Assembly (NCBI GenBank): GCA_022494885.1
Contig: JAGVSM010003937.1
Span: 186,001 to 250,000 of the forward strand
DNA: 64,000 nt
Source: Micrasema longulum
Taxonomy: Eukaryota; Arthropoda; Insecta; Trichoptera; Brachycentridae
Reading direction: 5' to 3'
Position 1 is the first letter of the stretch, and the number at the start of each line of letters is the position of its first letter. Made by a program: the position numbers and the translations under genes. Shown here in pieces: positions 34,315 to 44,753 of the stretch. The notes below the pieces were generated by a model. It ran no database searches. It was not told the DNA's origin and saw nothing but the letters and a program-made list of their open reading frames with translations.

Positions 34315-34810
34315 ATTTATTGATTTATTTATTAACGGACATTGTTTATTTATACAATTTATAGGGTTTAAATATAACAATAAAATAATAGTTTAAAACA
34401 ATAAAAAAAATAGAAGCATTGACAAACATAAGGGATATCAAGATAATATCTGGACTATTTATTTAGTGCTTGTTTAAATCGTTGTAAACTTAAACCAAAA
34501 AAGTCCAAATCTTGTCTTAAGTTAACAATACGACAAAGACGGGTCATTGGAGAAATAAGGTCATAGTTTGTTCTATGCTGATCGATGAACAGTACTTCAT
34601 TGTTTCTCAACCTACGAGATGAAATATTGAATTTGACTTGTCCCAGTAATGATCGATTATACCATTTAGTGTGCCAAACAAATATATGGAGTCAATATTT
34701 GTTCTACGTTTTTGTAGACTAGAAATATTTAACATTGACTCAACATCAGTATAAGAATAATTACATCTCTCTAGTCCAAGCATCCACGCTATTTAGTAAT
34801 ATTTAGAGTA
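34315..34810 (-). mobile_element. non-LTR retrotransposon 3' end (TNYGLHAP family, copy 3)
   Basis: DNA 'ttaaaccaaaaaagtccaaa' to 'tcatagtttgttctatgctg' aligns with copies 1 and 2 (10852, 18637) on the minus strand, but the frame is broken. It extends further upstream than they do ('cctacgagatgaaatattga', 'ttgttctacgtttttgtaga'). The tail is near 34320. Confidence 0.65.
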
Positions 34811-34814
34811 GCTC

Positions 34815-35980
34815 TTCATTTATTATTGTTTTTTATTTATTTTCAATAATAAGAACTAGAATAAAGTGAGTATTCTTTTAAATATATCAATATAATATTA
34901 GTAGGGTCGTGCAATTACTGTTTTTCTTTATGAAATTATTATCAAATTAAATAGTCGCGTTAAAAAACCAATTGTGATTCATCACAATATATAAAAGTTT
35001 TTTTTATTTTTTTCTTACCTACGCTACTTAAAAAAAAGTAATAGAAATATTTTTTATAAACTTTGCATCCTTTTTCAGTAACCCGACATTTGATAGAGAT
35101 ATAAAAAATATTTTCCTCGGTAGCACAGTGACATTCAATACGCCTCAACTATTTTTGTCAATAATTTCTACATCATAATTGTGTCTCGTTCCTGCTCTCG
35201 CCAACTATGTAGGAACAAAAAAGATAAAAGATACATTTTTTATGTACATCACAGCCTAGAGCTCTGATTAACAATTAGTTAATGAATAAAACGCCCACTT
35301 TTAAAGTTTTGTCTAGACAATATAATGTGTTTATTAATTTAAACCCACGTACTCCCATCTGTAACAATGAAACCGATAAATGCATCTATTATATTTATTT
35401 ATTCTGAATGCACATTTCGCCTGGTGTGAACAAAATATATAAATTTGTTTTTTTTTTTATGTACCATGAATGTGCCGACGAGAGTTTTTGGATTGTGCTT
35501 CAGCATTCATTAACATTTTTATTTTTTTTTTATTTAAAAAAAAATAATAATACAGTCATAAAAAAATAGCAATACGTACAAAGTAACAAAAAATATTCGG
35601 CTGATTATGCGTTTCACATACGAACAATAATATTAAAAAACGCAAAATCGGTTCAACAGGAGTTAAACAAAATGAAATACTATAAAACTTCAACTATCCG
35701 GATTAATGGGTGCCAGATTTTATTGCATTTGAAATTATACAGTGAATTGAATTCACATTCATAACTTACTTAAACAAGTAAAGCAAAACACAATGAAATT
35801 AAAACAAAAAACATGAAAAACATTGCCATGTATTATTATATAACTTTTTTGTATTCCATTTTTTGACATAATAATATAAAATATATACATAAGTTTTTAT
35901 TATTTATATTTTTCTATAATTATTTTGTTTATTGTTTTAATTTTTTTGTATGATGTTTAATATGTTAGGAAGGTTTTTGA
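34815..35980. other. no supported feature
   Basis: AT-rich with short poly-T/poly-A runs. No coding signal. Confidence 0.4.
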
Positions 35981-35984
35981 TTTA

Positions 35985-36098
35985 TATATAGAAGAGTCCC
36001 GACTTGACACGGAATTTTCTAACAAGTCGGGACTTAAAAAAATATAATTGTGCTCTTTGATAAAATTGTGTATTTTGTGCATTAAAGAAATAAAACAC
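35985..36098 (+). mobile_element. truncated LINE 3' terminus with conserved hairpin
   Basis: The perfect 11-bp hairpin 35996-36006/36023-36033 (gtcccgacttg) and the following 'ttgtgtattttgtgcattaa' match the 3' UTR of the LINE at 14385-14981 (opposite strand). Only the last ~110 bp were inserted or kept. Confidence 0.65.
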
Positions 36099-36254
36099 GA
36101 TCAGACTTACGCCTCAGGTACCAGTCCAGGGACTGAAATATTCTGGTGTGAAAACACCCTTTTAAGTAAATATTTCATACCAACCGTGTCGGAATCGAAC
36201 CCGAGACCTCTTGCATGGTATGCTAACGCGCTGACCATTACACCACGAGGCCGA
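36099..36254 (-). mobile_element. tRNA-derived SINE, family A
   Basis: The head is at the right (B-box complement 'cggaatcgaacccgag' at 36190-36205, A-box region 'cgcgctgaccattacaccac'). The body includes 'cttacgcctcaggtaccagt'. It abuts the LINE tail at 36098. Confidence 0.75.
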
Positions 36255-36261
36255 GAAAATA

Positions 36262-36410
36262 TTAACATGATATAAAAATATCCGTTTTATGTCAAATAAA
36301 ATTTGTTTTTTATTTTAAGTTTAAAGTTCATTTTTTCAATTACTCTTATTAAATGACTCTTTACTTATTTACTCTGTTGTGTCAATCAATATTTCCGCGT
36401 GCACAATGAC
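36262..36410. repeat. R30 fragment, inverted
   Basis: Reverse complement of 30430-30590 (e.g. 'tgtcaatcaatatttccgcg'). Confidence 0.6.
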
Positions 36411-36411
36411 A

Positions 36412-36830
36412 CTGACTTCATTGTTTCATTATTATTACATATCATCTTATGTATACGTAGTTTAAACTGTCACTTTATTTTATAAAAAAAATATACATGT
36501 TATTGGATAGCAAGTCCTATTATTTATTTTTTTAATAGCCAAAGTATAAAAAAAATAAATGTACATTTGCTTGTACACGAAATAAATATAATAAAATGAA
36601 CTCTTGTCACTGCTCAAAGTTAAAACTTTGTGAGTAAAACTCACAACCACTTTCGTCAAGTTGGGATTTCTTACAGTTTCTACAATTTATTGGAGCTGTA
36701 GTACAGTTTACACGATAAAACATCAGTATTCACTCTTGTAATGCTGGGTAGTGTTGAGTTATCTACTATAGATACACTAGATAGACATAACATCTCCTAG
36801 ATAACGCGGTATCAATTTCACGTCTTAGAT
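36412..36830. other. no supported feature
   Basis: AT-rich flank of the family Y element. Confidence 0.4.
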
Positions 36831-37352
36831 AAATTGGATCATGTTATGCAGAAACCATACAACCCACAATTTGCGAAATTTAACTTTTTGATGAAATTGA
36901 TTTCATTAATCGCGAGTTTTTAATTTGCTGAAGACATCCAACCCAAAAGATCAACAAAAATTTTTTTTAGAGATTTTTTCTAACCCATACAAAATCTGTC
37001 TATAAAAAAAAACTGTTAAAAACATCCATATAGGTTGGCAGATTTCAGCATTTTTTTTATTGAAAATTATTTTCATTCATAAAACTATTGCAAAAACAAT
37101 CTAACCCATATGAAAAAGATTTTTATGATATTTGTTATATAAATGATAATAATAATAATAGTTTATTAACAAAATTAACAATTACTTTATTTTCTACATT
37201 CATAGTTAGGTAATAGATTTCTCTGGACCATGTCTAGTCTTTCTAACTCGGTACAACCTGTTTTAAGGCAGACATTTTTATGCAATATAAACAATAATAT
37301 TACTACCTACTAGTTAATTAACTAAACAGTTTTACAATATTAATTTGTAAAT

Positions 37353-37535
37353 CGGGTTGTGGTCTCGTGGCTAGTGTTGCGGACTCACGAATCAGAGGTC
37401 CAAGGTTCGAACCCCACTCTACCCCAGCTTGATTTCCATTTTCTAATAGTGAGTTATTCACAACTCATTGAAAATGGCCCCAAAGTCGAAATATTTGGGC
37501 AAATAATAAGAACACAAATATTTTCTTACCAAAAA
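37353..37535 (+). mobile_element. tRNA-derived SINE, family B (best plus-strand copy)
   Basis: 'cgggttgtggtctcgtggct' (A-box region) and 'ggttcgaacccc' at 37404 (B box), the body 'taatagtgagttattcacaa', and the 3' end 'atatttgggcaaataataag' before an A-rich tail. Inserted inside family Y. Confidence 0.8.
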
Positions 37536-37820
37536 AAAAAAACATTTGTTGTGTAAGAATGTTTTTGCTAATACTATTTACTATTTTCCTCTTTTTATGT
37601 TTTTGCATAGTTATTTTTACATTTTCGTTTAAATCAATTAAGTTTTTTGAGTATGTCCAAATTTTTGTAGACAAGAACTAAAAGATTACATACCAAATAT
37701 AATAAAGTTTGGTACATTCTTATTGTGCTATTTATTTTTTTAATTTTCTTTTAACCACACAGCCAATGAAATCCTAAAGCTGTTACCCTATTAACAAAAT
37801 AATCAATATATATATATAAC

Positions 37821-38382
37821 ACACGGTTAACAATGCTTCTTTATTATTAACAATGCTTTTTATATTTTTAAAAGAACCTAACTATCTTGGTTGGCATTGT
37901 ATATAATTCGATGACACACACGAGTAATGATTTCACCTGAAATACAGAGCAACGACCGATGAAGCAAGTCATCATTTTATATTGAATTAAATACAGTATA
38001 TTCTGCAAAACTAACAGTATTTCATATAAAACGTTCGTCTACATAGGAGCCACGTTCTGCAATACATTCACGCCATGGAGACATGAAGGACAAAGTAAAG
38101 CGTCCTATAAATAGACCACAGGGCGTAGTAACGTCAGTTAGCCAGAAGAGTCAGCCCAACCTAGTCAGCTTAAGCAAGTCAGCCGAAAGAGTCAACTCAG
38201 TTCCAACATGTAGCCTAACTGCAGCCAGTTCAATTCATGATCGCCATTACTCCTGTAAAAAAATTGCCATGTAATTAATAAACCTTGGAACACCAAAATC
38301 GTGTTTTTTGTCAATCTCCAAATGGGGTAGGAGTTCTAACTCTCAACGACCTAAATCCTACACTTATACCATTTAACACGGT
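37821..38382 (+). mobile_element. solo-LTR-like insertion
   Basis: The segment 37828-38375 is bounded by ACACGGT at 37821-37827 and 38376-38382. Inside are a TATAAATAG box (38106-38114), a GTCAG-rich tract (38145-38205) and AATAAA (38277-38282). This order fits U3-R-U5 of an LTR retrotransposon. The usual TG...CA ends are not evident and 7 bp is long for an LTR duplication, so the boundaries are uncertain. No internal coding region. Confidence 0.45.
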
Positions 38383-38479
38383 GACAGAATAGTTTTCGAA
38401 TTCCGCAAATATTCGAATGCAATTATCTCAGCTTGTCATTTTGTGGGTTAGATGGTTTCTGCATAGTATAGTCCAATTA

Positions 38480-38815
38480 ATATTTTTCTTAACCAATGAA
38501 GGCTTGTTGCGGCGAAGAGCTTTGTTAGCTTCCTTTTTCCTCTAATGATACTTACATCCATTAATTTATCGAATGGTTTACATCTATTTACAGATGTAGC
38601 TTACGTCTTAAAACACATAATTTACATTAAGTTTATGGTCCTGTTGATAGATTATTATCTGGAACATACAAAGGCCAAAGCAAACGTGTTAAACTATCCT
38701 CTTTAAAATTATTTATTCGTCTGAGTGTACTATTTTATTTGTATGTACATTGCCGGGCTTATTTTCAAATCGCAATGTGGATTTGTGAAAATCAGTATTT
38801 GTGCAATATTTTTTT
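38480..38815. other. no supported feature
   Basis: Unique sequence flanking family Y. Confidence 0.4.
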
Positions 38816-38819
38816 ACTA

Positions 38820-39600
38820 ATATACTACAACAGAGATGGAGAAGTAAATATGAAACTCTAGGCATTAACAGGGCTTATGACCTGTCAAACATTGTGTAAA
38901 GTTCATAATTCAGATTTTTTTTTTTACCGAAAAATATTTTCGTTCTTATGATTAAACAAAATATTTCATTTTGAGGGCCATTTTCAACGAATTGTAAATA
39001 ACTCACTTAAGAAAGTGGGAATCAAGTTGGGGTAGAGTGGGATTCGAACCATGGACCTTCAATCCGCGAGTCCGAGACACTAGCCACAGGACCACAACCC
39101 AAGAGCTAAAACCTTTATTCAAGTGGGTGAGATTCATCTCACTGAATTGTTTCTGGTGTTTCAAGGTTTCAGCTCTTCAACTTCAAAAAAATTATCGCAT
39201 CTGGAAATTTTAGAAATATGGATGTTCAAGCTTAGGCAGAATAGTAAATATTCCAACTTGTGTGAAGTGGCCACAAAAAAAATATTTACTGTCTTAGAAC
39301 GTGGAAGCTATCCCTAGCTAGGCAGTTTAGATTACTTGCCAGCAAAAAAACTTAATTTTTTTGTGTATGCTTTTACTATGCATTAAATCTATTGTATGTA
39401 AATTGTAAATTTAACAAATTGTAAATTGCTGCAATAAATATGTAACCAGTGACAGGTCATACGCCCCTTTCTTTTCTAAAATGTTCTGTATCTCTGTTGT
39501 AGTCTGTAAATATTAATAACTCCTGATGAGGTGGAATCCAGTCATCGTTTACAAACATTTAGAAAAACTGAAAATATTGATCATTTTTTTTGTTTGCCTT
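38820..39600. repeat. family M copy interrupted by a SINE B
   Basis: The left part 38820-38912 (tacaacagagatggagaagt ... cttatgacctgtcaa) and the right part 39101-39600 (gagctaaaacctttattcaa ... ggtggaatccagtcatcg) belong to one unit plus an inverted end. The SINE B at 38915-39100 splits it. The M copy is therefore older than that SINE insertion. Confidence 0.65.
38915..39100 (-). mobile_element. tRNA-derived SINE, family B, inside family M
   Basis: The B-box complement 'gggattcgaacc' and the 5' end 'aggaccacaaccc' at 39100 are typical of the family. Confidence 0.8.
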
Positions 39601-39699
39601 TTATATCGCACACATCTACATGCTGATATTTATGTATCTTTATTTTCTTCGCTTGTGTTCGGGTGTTTTGTATTTTTTTATGGCTGAATTCATTTATTC

Positions 39700-40150
39700 A
39701 TATTTTTTATCTTACAAACTATAATTAAGAATAAAAATAATGTGACCTCACTGGGGTTACCCGTGCCGAGGATACTTAACAATATTCTATTTTTTTATTT
39801 TTTTTTATGTTTGAGAATAAACAAAGAAGACTAACATAATAAACAGAGATAATTAACAAAATGTTCAGACAGTTTTAAACACTACGTATTTATGTTTATA
39901 ATTAATTTATGTAAAACGCACAATGAAAAAACAAAAAAATAACATAAGCTATACACTAGGGGAGCAGTTGATTTAACATTGGTTTGGGCGAATGAGATAA
40001 TCCATTTTACTTCTACCTAGCTCTACTATCCATTTTTTTATAGCCTTTTTGAACATTTTCTGGTTACTGATTGTTTTAATAGATTGTGGAAGTAGGTTAA
40101 AGATTTGAATTGAATAATTCTCAAAATCCGTTTGTCCGAAAGTAGTATTA
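39700..40150 (-). mobile_element. non-LTR retrotransposon 3' end, family E
   Basis: The minus strand reads 'FGQTDFENYSIQIFNLLPQS' then 'IKTISNQKMFKKAIKKWIVE' and 'LGRSKMDYLI' before a stop near 39985. This is a CR1/Jockey-like ORF2 terminus (Y....FN.LP..IK......FK..LK.WL). The 3' UTR contains the 'cccagtgagg' motif (39755) and extends to about 39700. It lacks an initiating ATG and all upstream domains. Confidence 0.7.
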
Positions 40151-40270
40151 GTTTGTTTAAGTTGTCTTTTTATTTTGTTTCATTAAAATTGTTTTTTTAT
40201 GATTATTTCATACTTTGTTAAAGGCGTAAGCCGTCGAATAACGAAATAAATAAATATTATAAAAAAAAAC
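40150..40270 (+). repeat. retroelement 3' tail
   Basis: 'ggcgtaagccgtcgaataac' followed by GAAATAAATAAATA and a poly-A run. A weaker relative is at 25780. Confidence 0.45.
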
Positions 40271-40324
40271 AAAAATAACAATAATTTATTTGAATTAAAC
40301 ATATTGTATTTTATATATCAACAT

Positions 40325-40500
40325 AATCATTCCCTTTCCGCATCTAATGGTGCATAGGGCACTGCATTAGGGCACCAATCAAAGTGTATATTTATCTTTA
40401 TCATTTTTGCGACATGAAGGTAAGATGATCAGTCCTACGCTTCAGGTATGAAATATTCTAGTGCAAAAACAAAATATCATTACGATTTTTCGCGTTTAAA
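40325..40500 (-). mobile_element. SINE family A (headless)
   Basis: 'ccctttccgcatctaatggt', 'gcatagggcactgcattagg' and 'gatcagtcctacgcttcagg' are the complement of the family A body and 3' end. Confidence 0.65.
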
Positions 40501-40504
40501 AAAA

Positions 40505-40810
40505 GGAAAAATATGTATTTTTGAGTAAGTTAAGACGCATGTAATAAAAATAAAAATTGAAGAAAAGTCATTATTTGTGTTATACTTTTTTAGAAGTTTC
40601 TCTAAGATTTTTAATATGATCTCATAGGCACACAACGTATTTGTATTAAACCATCGTAAAACTAGTGTTTATTTTAAAAGTACCCACAAAAATGCTGTTT
40701 AAAATGTTTTTGTTAATGTGTGTGCGAGTTATGTATTTTTAGACGAATTCTCAAAAAAGCTTTTCTAGATTCAAGGCCCCCATCACAAAGTCACGGTAAG
40801 AGATTCATCG
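40505..40810. other. no supported feature
   Basis: AT-rich target of the M insertion. Confidence 0.4.
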
Positions 40811-40814
40811 ATGT

Positions 40815-41293
40815 GATATAAGTTATTAACATATTACAACAGAGATGAAGAACATTTAAGAGAAGGTAATATGGAAGTCTAGGCATCTACAGGGCTTATG
40901 ACCTGTCAATGGCTGGTTTAAGTGGCCACTTTACACACTGTGTAACATTCACCATTCTGCCTATATTTGAACATCTATATTCCTTCAATTCTTTCATCTG
41001 TTGATGTTTGTGAAGTCAAGAGCTGAAACCTTTATTTATGCAGGTGAGATTCATCTAATTAAATTATTTCACCTGCATACTAGGCAACGCCTGAAAATGT
41101 TATTTTTTCAATTTCTATACTTCTTCATGGACCAGGTAATTTATCAACAATATTTTGAGACTTCTATACTACCTTATCTTAAATGATCTTCATCTCTGTT
41201 GTAATATGTTAATATAAACAGCTCCCCAGGGAGTTGAATCTAGTCCTTGTCTACAAAAATTTGGACAAACTCTAAATATTGTTGATATAAGTT
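40815..41293 (+). repeat. complete family M element with perfect 10-bp target duplication
   Basis: GATATAAGTT is repeated exactly at 40815-40824 and 41284-41293. The 459-bp element starts 'attaacatattacaacagag' and ends 'aactctaaatattgtt'. A full unit runs to about 41157, then the terminal ~125 bp return in inverted orientation. The first ~25 bp therefore pair with 41190-41215 and the internal 'caacaatattttgag' pairs with the 3' end. No ORF and no tail. Confidence 0.85.
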
Positions 41294-41309
41294 AGTTTCA
41301 TTTTTTCAG

Positions 41310-41375
41310 ACATCATCATTATCAAACCCTTATTCACAACTAATGGGCATAGGGCACTGCAATCGCGGACTAAAT
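41310..41375 (-). mobile_element. SINE family A, 3' fragment
   Basis: 'gggcatagggcactgcaatc' is the complement of the family A 3' block. Confidence 0.5.
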
Positions 41376-41379
41376 ACAA

Positions 41380-41635
41380 CGAAGTAATTTATTTAGTTTG
41401 TTTCATTTATTCATTCGACATTACATTCGTATACATACTCATGAATTTATTTAGGCTTTTGAGGTTGTGTTAAGCCATAATAATGAACAATAAAAAATAC
41501 AGAGAAAATAACATTAATTTAAAATAGCATGTGATGCACTAGAATCAAGTGGAAAACAAAGCATATTTTTATATTTATTAATTTCATAAAAGGTACATGT
41601 TTTAAAAAAATTCTATACATATCTACTTTTACACA
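41380..41635. other. no supported feature
   Basis: AT-rich. Confidence 0.35.
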
Positions 41636-41639
41636 TTAA

Positions 41640-41900
41640 GTCAATGTTATTCTGTAACTCACCAAAAAAATAGACTAACTCTTGTGCTTGGAAAGTGACT
41701 TATACTGTTGTAGCTTTTTATTTATAAGAGTTTATAAAAATTTTAATACGAGTGCATGAGAAAAGAATTAAAAACATAGGATATATAAAGAAAAATTGTT
41801 GAACAATAATACATTCATACCAATTAAAATTTAATGTAGTTTTTACACGTGTTCAAAAAATTTCTTTCGATTTACTTTAAATTTATTTATTGATATAATA
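41640..41900. repeat. dispersed repeat R (copy 2)
   Basis: 'cttgtgcttggaaagtgact' followed by 'atactgttgtagc'. See 2540. Confidence 0.5.
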
Positions 41901-42039
41901 TTTTAAATAGTTTATAGTTCATTGGAAAGATTAATATATTATTTACACCATTAAAGACAAAGCTTTTTTGACCTATTTTGAAATAATAAATTAAAAATAT
42001 TCAAATAAATAAAAAAAAAACAGATATATTTATTAAATA

Positions 42040-42970
42040 GGCCTTTACTTCAGGTGCCAGTCGAATACATAATGATGACTGAGTATGGTATAATAAGTTT
42101 CTCTGTCTCAATCTTAGTTTACCGTGAATATGGCTCCTGTAATGGTAGCCGAAACGTAGGAACAAATCCAAAACACACGATTTCACCCAAAAAAGAAACA
42201 CATCAAACAAAGAAACCATCACGCCGTTTCCTCGTAGGGGTAGGCAGAGAGTCTAATTCCGTTTTTTGACATGTCCATCTTCAAGTATTTGATGGACTTG
42301 ATCGTGCCATGTCTTACTCGATCTTCCTCGTTTTCTGCATCCATCAACATTCGCATCCTAGATCCTTTTAGCCGTTTTCTCGCTGTCCGTTTGCTCTACA
42401 TGTCCAAATCAACGTAGCACCCCTTTCTTGATTCTGTCGATAATGCATGTCTCAGCCTTACACAGTTCACGGATTATTTGTGCACCTATCATACATCGTT
42501 TTACCACATATTCGCGAGAGGTATCGCATCTCGACAGCATTAAGCCTGCTTTCATCATCATTTTTCCAATTCCATACATTAGAGTTGGCCCTAGAACTCC
42601 ATTGCGAACTGCTAGTCTTGACTTCTGCGATAAATTAATGTTTGCCAAAGTAGATTTCAGTGCACCGTTCTCCCTGTTCCCGGCCCTCACTCTCCTTTCA
42701 ATATCTTTTTCAGTCTTTCCATCCCTAGTAAACATACTTCCTCATACACAAATTTTTCTTCCTGATTCAGAATATCTCCATTCACACTGATCTCACATTT
42801 AGTTTTATTTTCATCCCTTTTAAAAACCATCACTTTCAATTTGTTAACATTCTAAGCAAATTGATTTTCTTGCATACATTTTTAATGATTTTTGCCTGAG
42901 AATAACAATTGAGTCGAAAACACTCGTCCGGGATTCCGGTTATATTTCTCACACAGAACTGTATTATTTA
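42040..42970 (-). mobile_element. LINE ORF2 C-terminal fragment with 3' UTR ('DGKTEKDIERR' family)
   Basis: The minus-strand frame 42735-42409 begins 'MFTRDGKTEKDIERRVRAGN' then 'LAVRNGVLGPTLMYG' before frameshifts. The downstream DNA (42425-42230) aligns with 13800-14050. After the stop, the 3' UTR contains 'tttcttttttgggtg' and 'ttcggctaccattacaggag' (about 42185-42130), sequence also present in the hairpin element at 49984. Several frame breaks; no RT core. Confidence 0.8.
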
Positions 42971-43019
42971 TCCACATGGACACAGTCAACTCATGCTCGT
43001 TATTATTTTTTATATTTAA

Positions 43020-43430
43020 AAATTTATTTCGACAATGGGAAAATATCATTGAGATTTACAGTGCTTATGACCTGTCATTGGTTGGTTTAAGTGGCCACTT
43101 TATACACTGTGTTACATACACCATTCTGCCCATGTTTGAAAATCCACATTTCCTCAACTCTTCCATCTATTGACCTTTGTGTAGTAAAGAAGCTGAAACA
43201 TTTTAGAGAAAATTGGTTTCAGGCGTTGCCTAGTAGGTGATTTGGTTCAGCCGGATTAATCTCACTCACATTATAAAGGTTTAGCTCTTTTACTTCACAA
43301 GAGTGCTTCTTAATAATATTTTTCCTCTCTGTTGAAATAAATTAAAATATGAATAACTCCCTAGGGAGGAAATCCAGCCAGTCTACAAGCATTTGGACAT
43401 ATTTAAACATTGTTAAATTAACTATCATGT
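43020..43430. repeat. family M copy (older subfamily)
   Basis: 'tttacagtgcttatgacctg' to 'ccattctgcccatgtttgaa' in plus orientation, then 'gaataactccctagggagga' and 'gtctacaagcatttggacat' as the inverted end module. The stem CTCCCTAGGGAG is followed by GAAATCC. Confidence 0.65.
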
Positions 43431-43434
43431 TCTT

Positions 43435-43915
43435 TAGTTAAATATTTCTAGAATTTTATCATCCCGAACACATCAGCTGAAATAATTCGAAAACAATACT
43501 AAAATATTAATTGTATCGAGGGAGTTATAAACAAAGGTCGCAAGATGGCGCTAGATTGATGACATATTTATATTGATGGAACAGAAAATTTTGATGCAGT
43601 AAATAATTATTTTCTCGCGAAGAATGACGAATGACTTGGCATTAAACTTTCCGAAGCTTGTATCAAAATATGCAAAACATTTATAGAATTTTCTACGGGT
43701 CGTAAAATACATTGAGAATGATAAATCATTACTTTGCCAAAAGTTATAAAATTCGTTTTGCTTCAGTACAAAACGAAATTCATGTTTTTGGAAAAGTGTA
43801 CCCAAAATGAAAACCCTTAAGATTATGAATTCGCCACTTTTTCTTTATTTCTTGTGTGGCTGCGGTGCAACACGAGGTTTTATAAGATAAAATACTTGGT
43901 ATTTCTCTCTTACTT
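43435..43915. other. no supported feature
   Basis: An 84-codon minus-strand ORF (43805-43551) has no recognised family. Confidence 0.35.
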
Positions 43916-43919
43916 ATTT

Positions 43920-44025
43920 CATTGATAAAGTTTTATCTTTTGTAATCTTCAAATTGACATTTTCACATCGAATTTGAAAAGTAAAACTTGTATGAATATG
44001 CTGGATTTTAATACATTTGTTTTTA
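43920..44025. repeat. repeat shared with 5985-6090
   Basis: See 5985. Confidence 0.45.
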
Positions 44026-44029
44026 ATTA

Positions 44030-44260
44030 TAACTATTAAATTTATTGATTTATGCATTATTACATTCATAAAATCTTTTAAAAAAATAATTTAATATTTA
44101 ATAACACGACAAACATATTTTTTCAAATTAATTGGAAATATTTTGATGCTTTTAATTAAACTAATTAAACAGCTTCCATCCCTTGTACAGAGAGTTTTGA
44201 GACTCTGTTTTTCTCCTCATTGGTAATCTTATTATTTTTTTTCCTAAGTTTCATATCTGT
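44030..44260. other. no supported feature
   Basis: AT-rich spacer. Confidence 0.4.
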
Positions 44261-44262
44261 CA

Positions 44263-44495
44263 GCCTCGCGGTGTGGTGGTCAGCGCGTTTGCCTACCATG
44301 GGAGGTCTCAGGTTTGATTTCCGACATGGTTGACATGAAATATTTATGTAAAAAGGTGTTTTTTACAACTAGAATATTTCATAGTCCCTGGACTGGCACC
44401 TGAAGCGTATGACTGATCATCCTACCTTCATGTAACAAAACCGATCAAGATAGGCTGCGATTAGTGCACCAAGGCAGTGCCCTATGCACGAAATG
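44263..44495 (+). mobile_element. tRNA-derived SINE, family A (reference copy)
   Basis: The tRNA-like head is 'gcctcgcggtgtggtggtca' (A-box region) and 'caggtttgatttccg' at 44309-44323 (B box). The body has 'tccctggactggcacctgaa' and 'gcgtatgactgatcatccta'. The conserved 3' block is 'gcagtgccctatgcacgaaa'. About 230 bp. Ten full or partial copies occur in the window on both strands. Confidence 0.85.
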
Positions 44496-44599
44496 AAACG
44501 AAACATCAAAATATATAAACCGGAAATAGGGGAGAGTAATTGATGCGTACAAGTGCAAGCATTGCAGTGTAGAATCATCATCAGTGTATAATATTTCAA

Positions 44600-44752
44600 G
44601 TACACTGCCAGAAATCGAACCCAAGACCTCAAGGATGCCAGGGAATAGGTGAACGTCCCAATAACTATACTATGAAGTGGACTTATGTCCACATGATTTC
44701 CTTTTTCATGATTTTTACCTGAGAGCATGTGCAGATTTTCACACGCAGAACG
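44600..44752 (-). mobile_element. SINE family E-like head plus adjoining sequence, first direct copy
   Basis: The B-box complement 'gaaatcgaacccaagacctc' is at 44611. 44624-44752 is repeated at 45049-45176 with about six differences. Confidence 0.55.
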
Positions 44753-44753
44753 T

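Larger units (their letters stand above)
36832..38478. mobile_element. family Y DNA transposon with AATT target duplication
   Basis: The left end 36836 (ggatcatgttatgcagaaac) and the reverse complement of the right end (ggactatactatgcagaaac) match and continue through 'catMYAACCCACAA'. AATT flanks both ends (36832-36835, 38475-38478). The ends resemble family X (61656) in the TTATGCAGAAA core. The 1.64-kb interior has no transposase frame and holds a SINE B (37353) and an LTR-like insertion (37828). A left-end fragment, again preceded by AATT, is at 62826. Confidence 0.65.

Noticed and set aside
38083..38274. ORF MKDKVKRPINRPQG...
   Set aside because: It lies in the putative R/U5 part of an LTR-like insertion with a GTCAG-rich repeat and has no protein family features.
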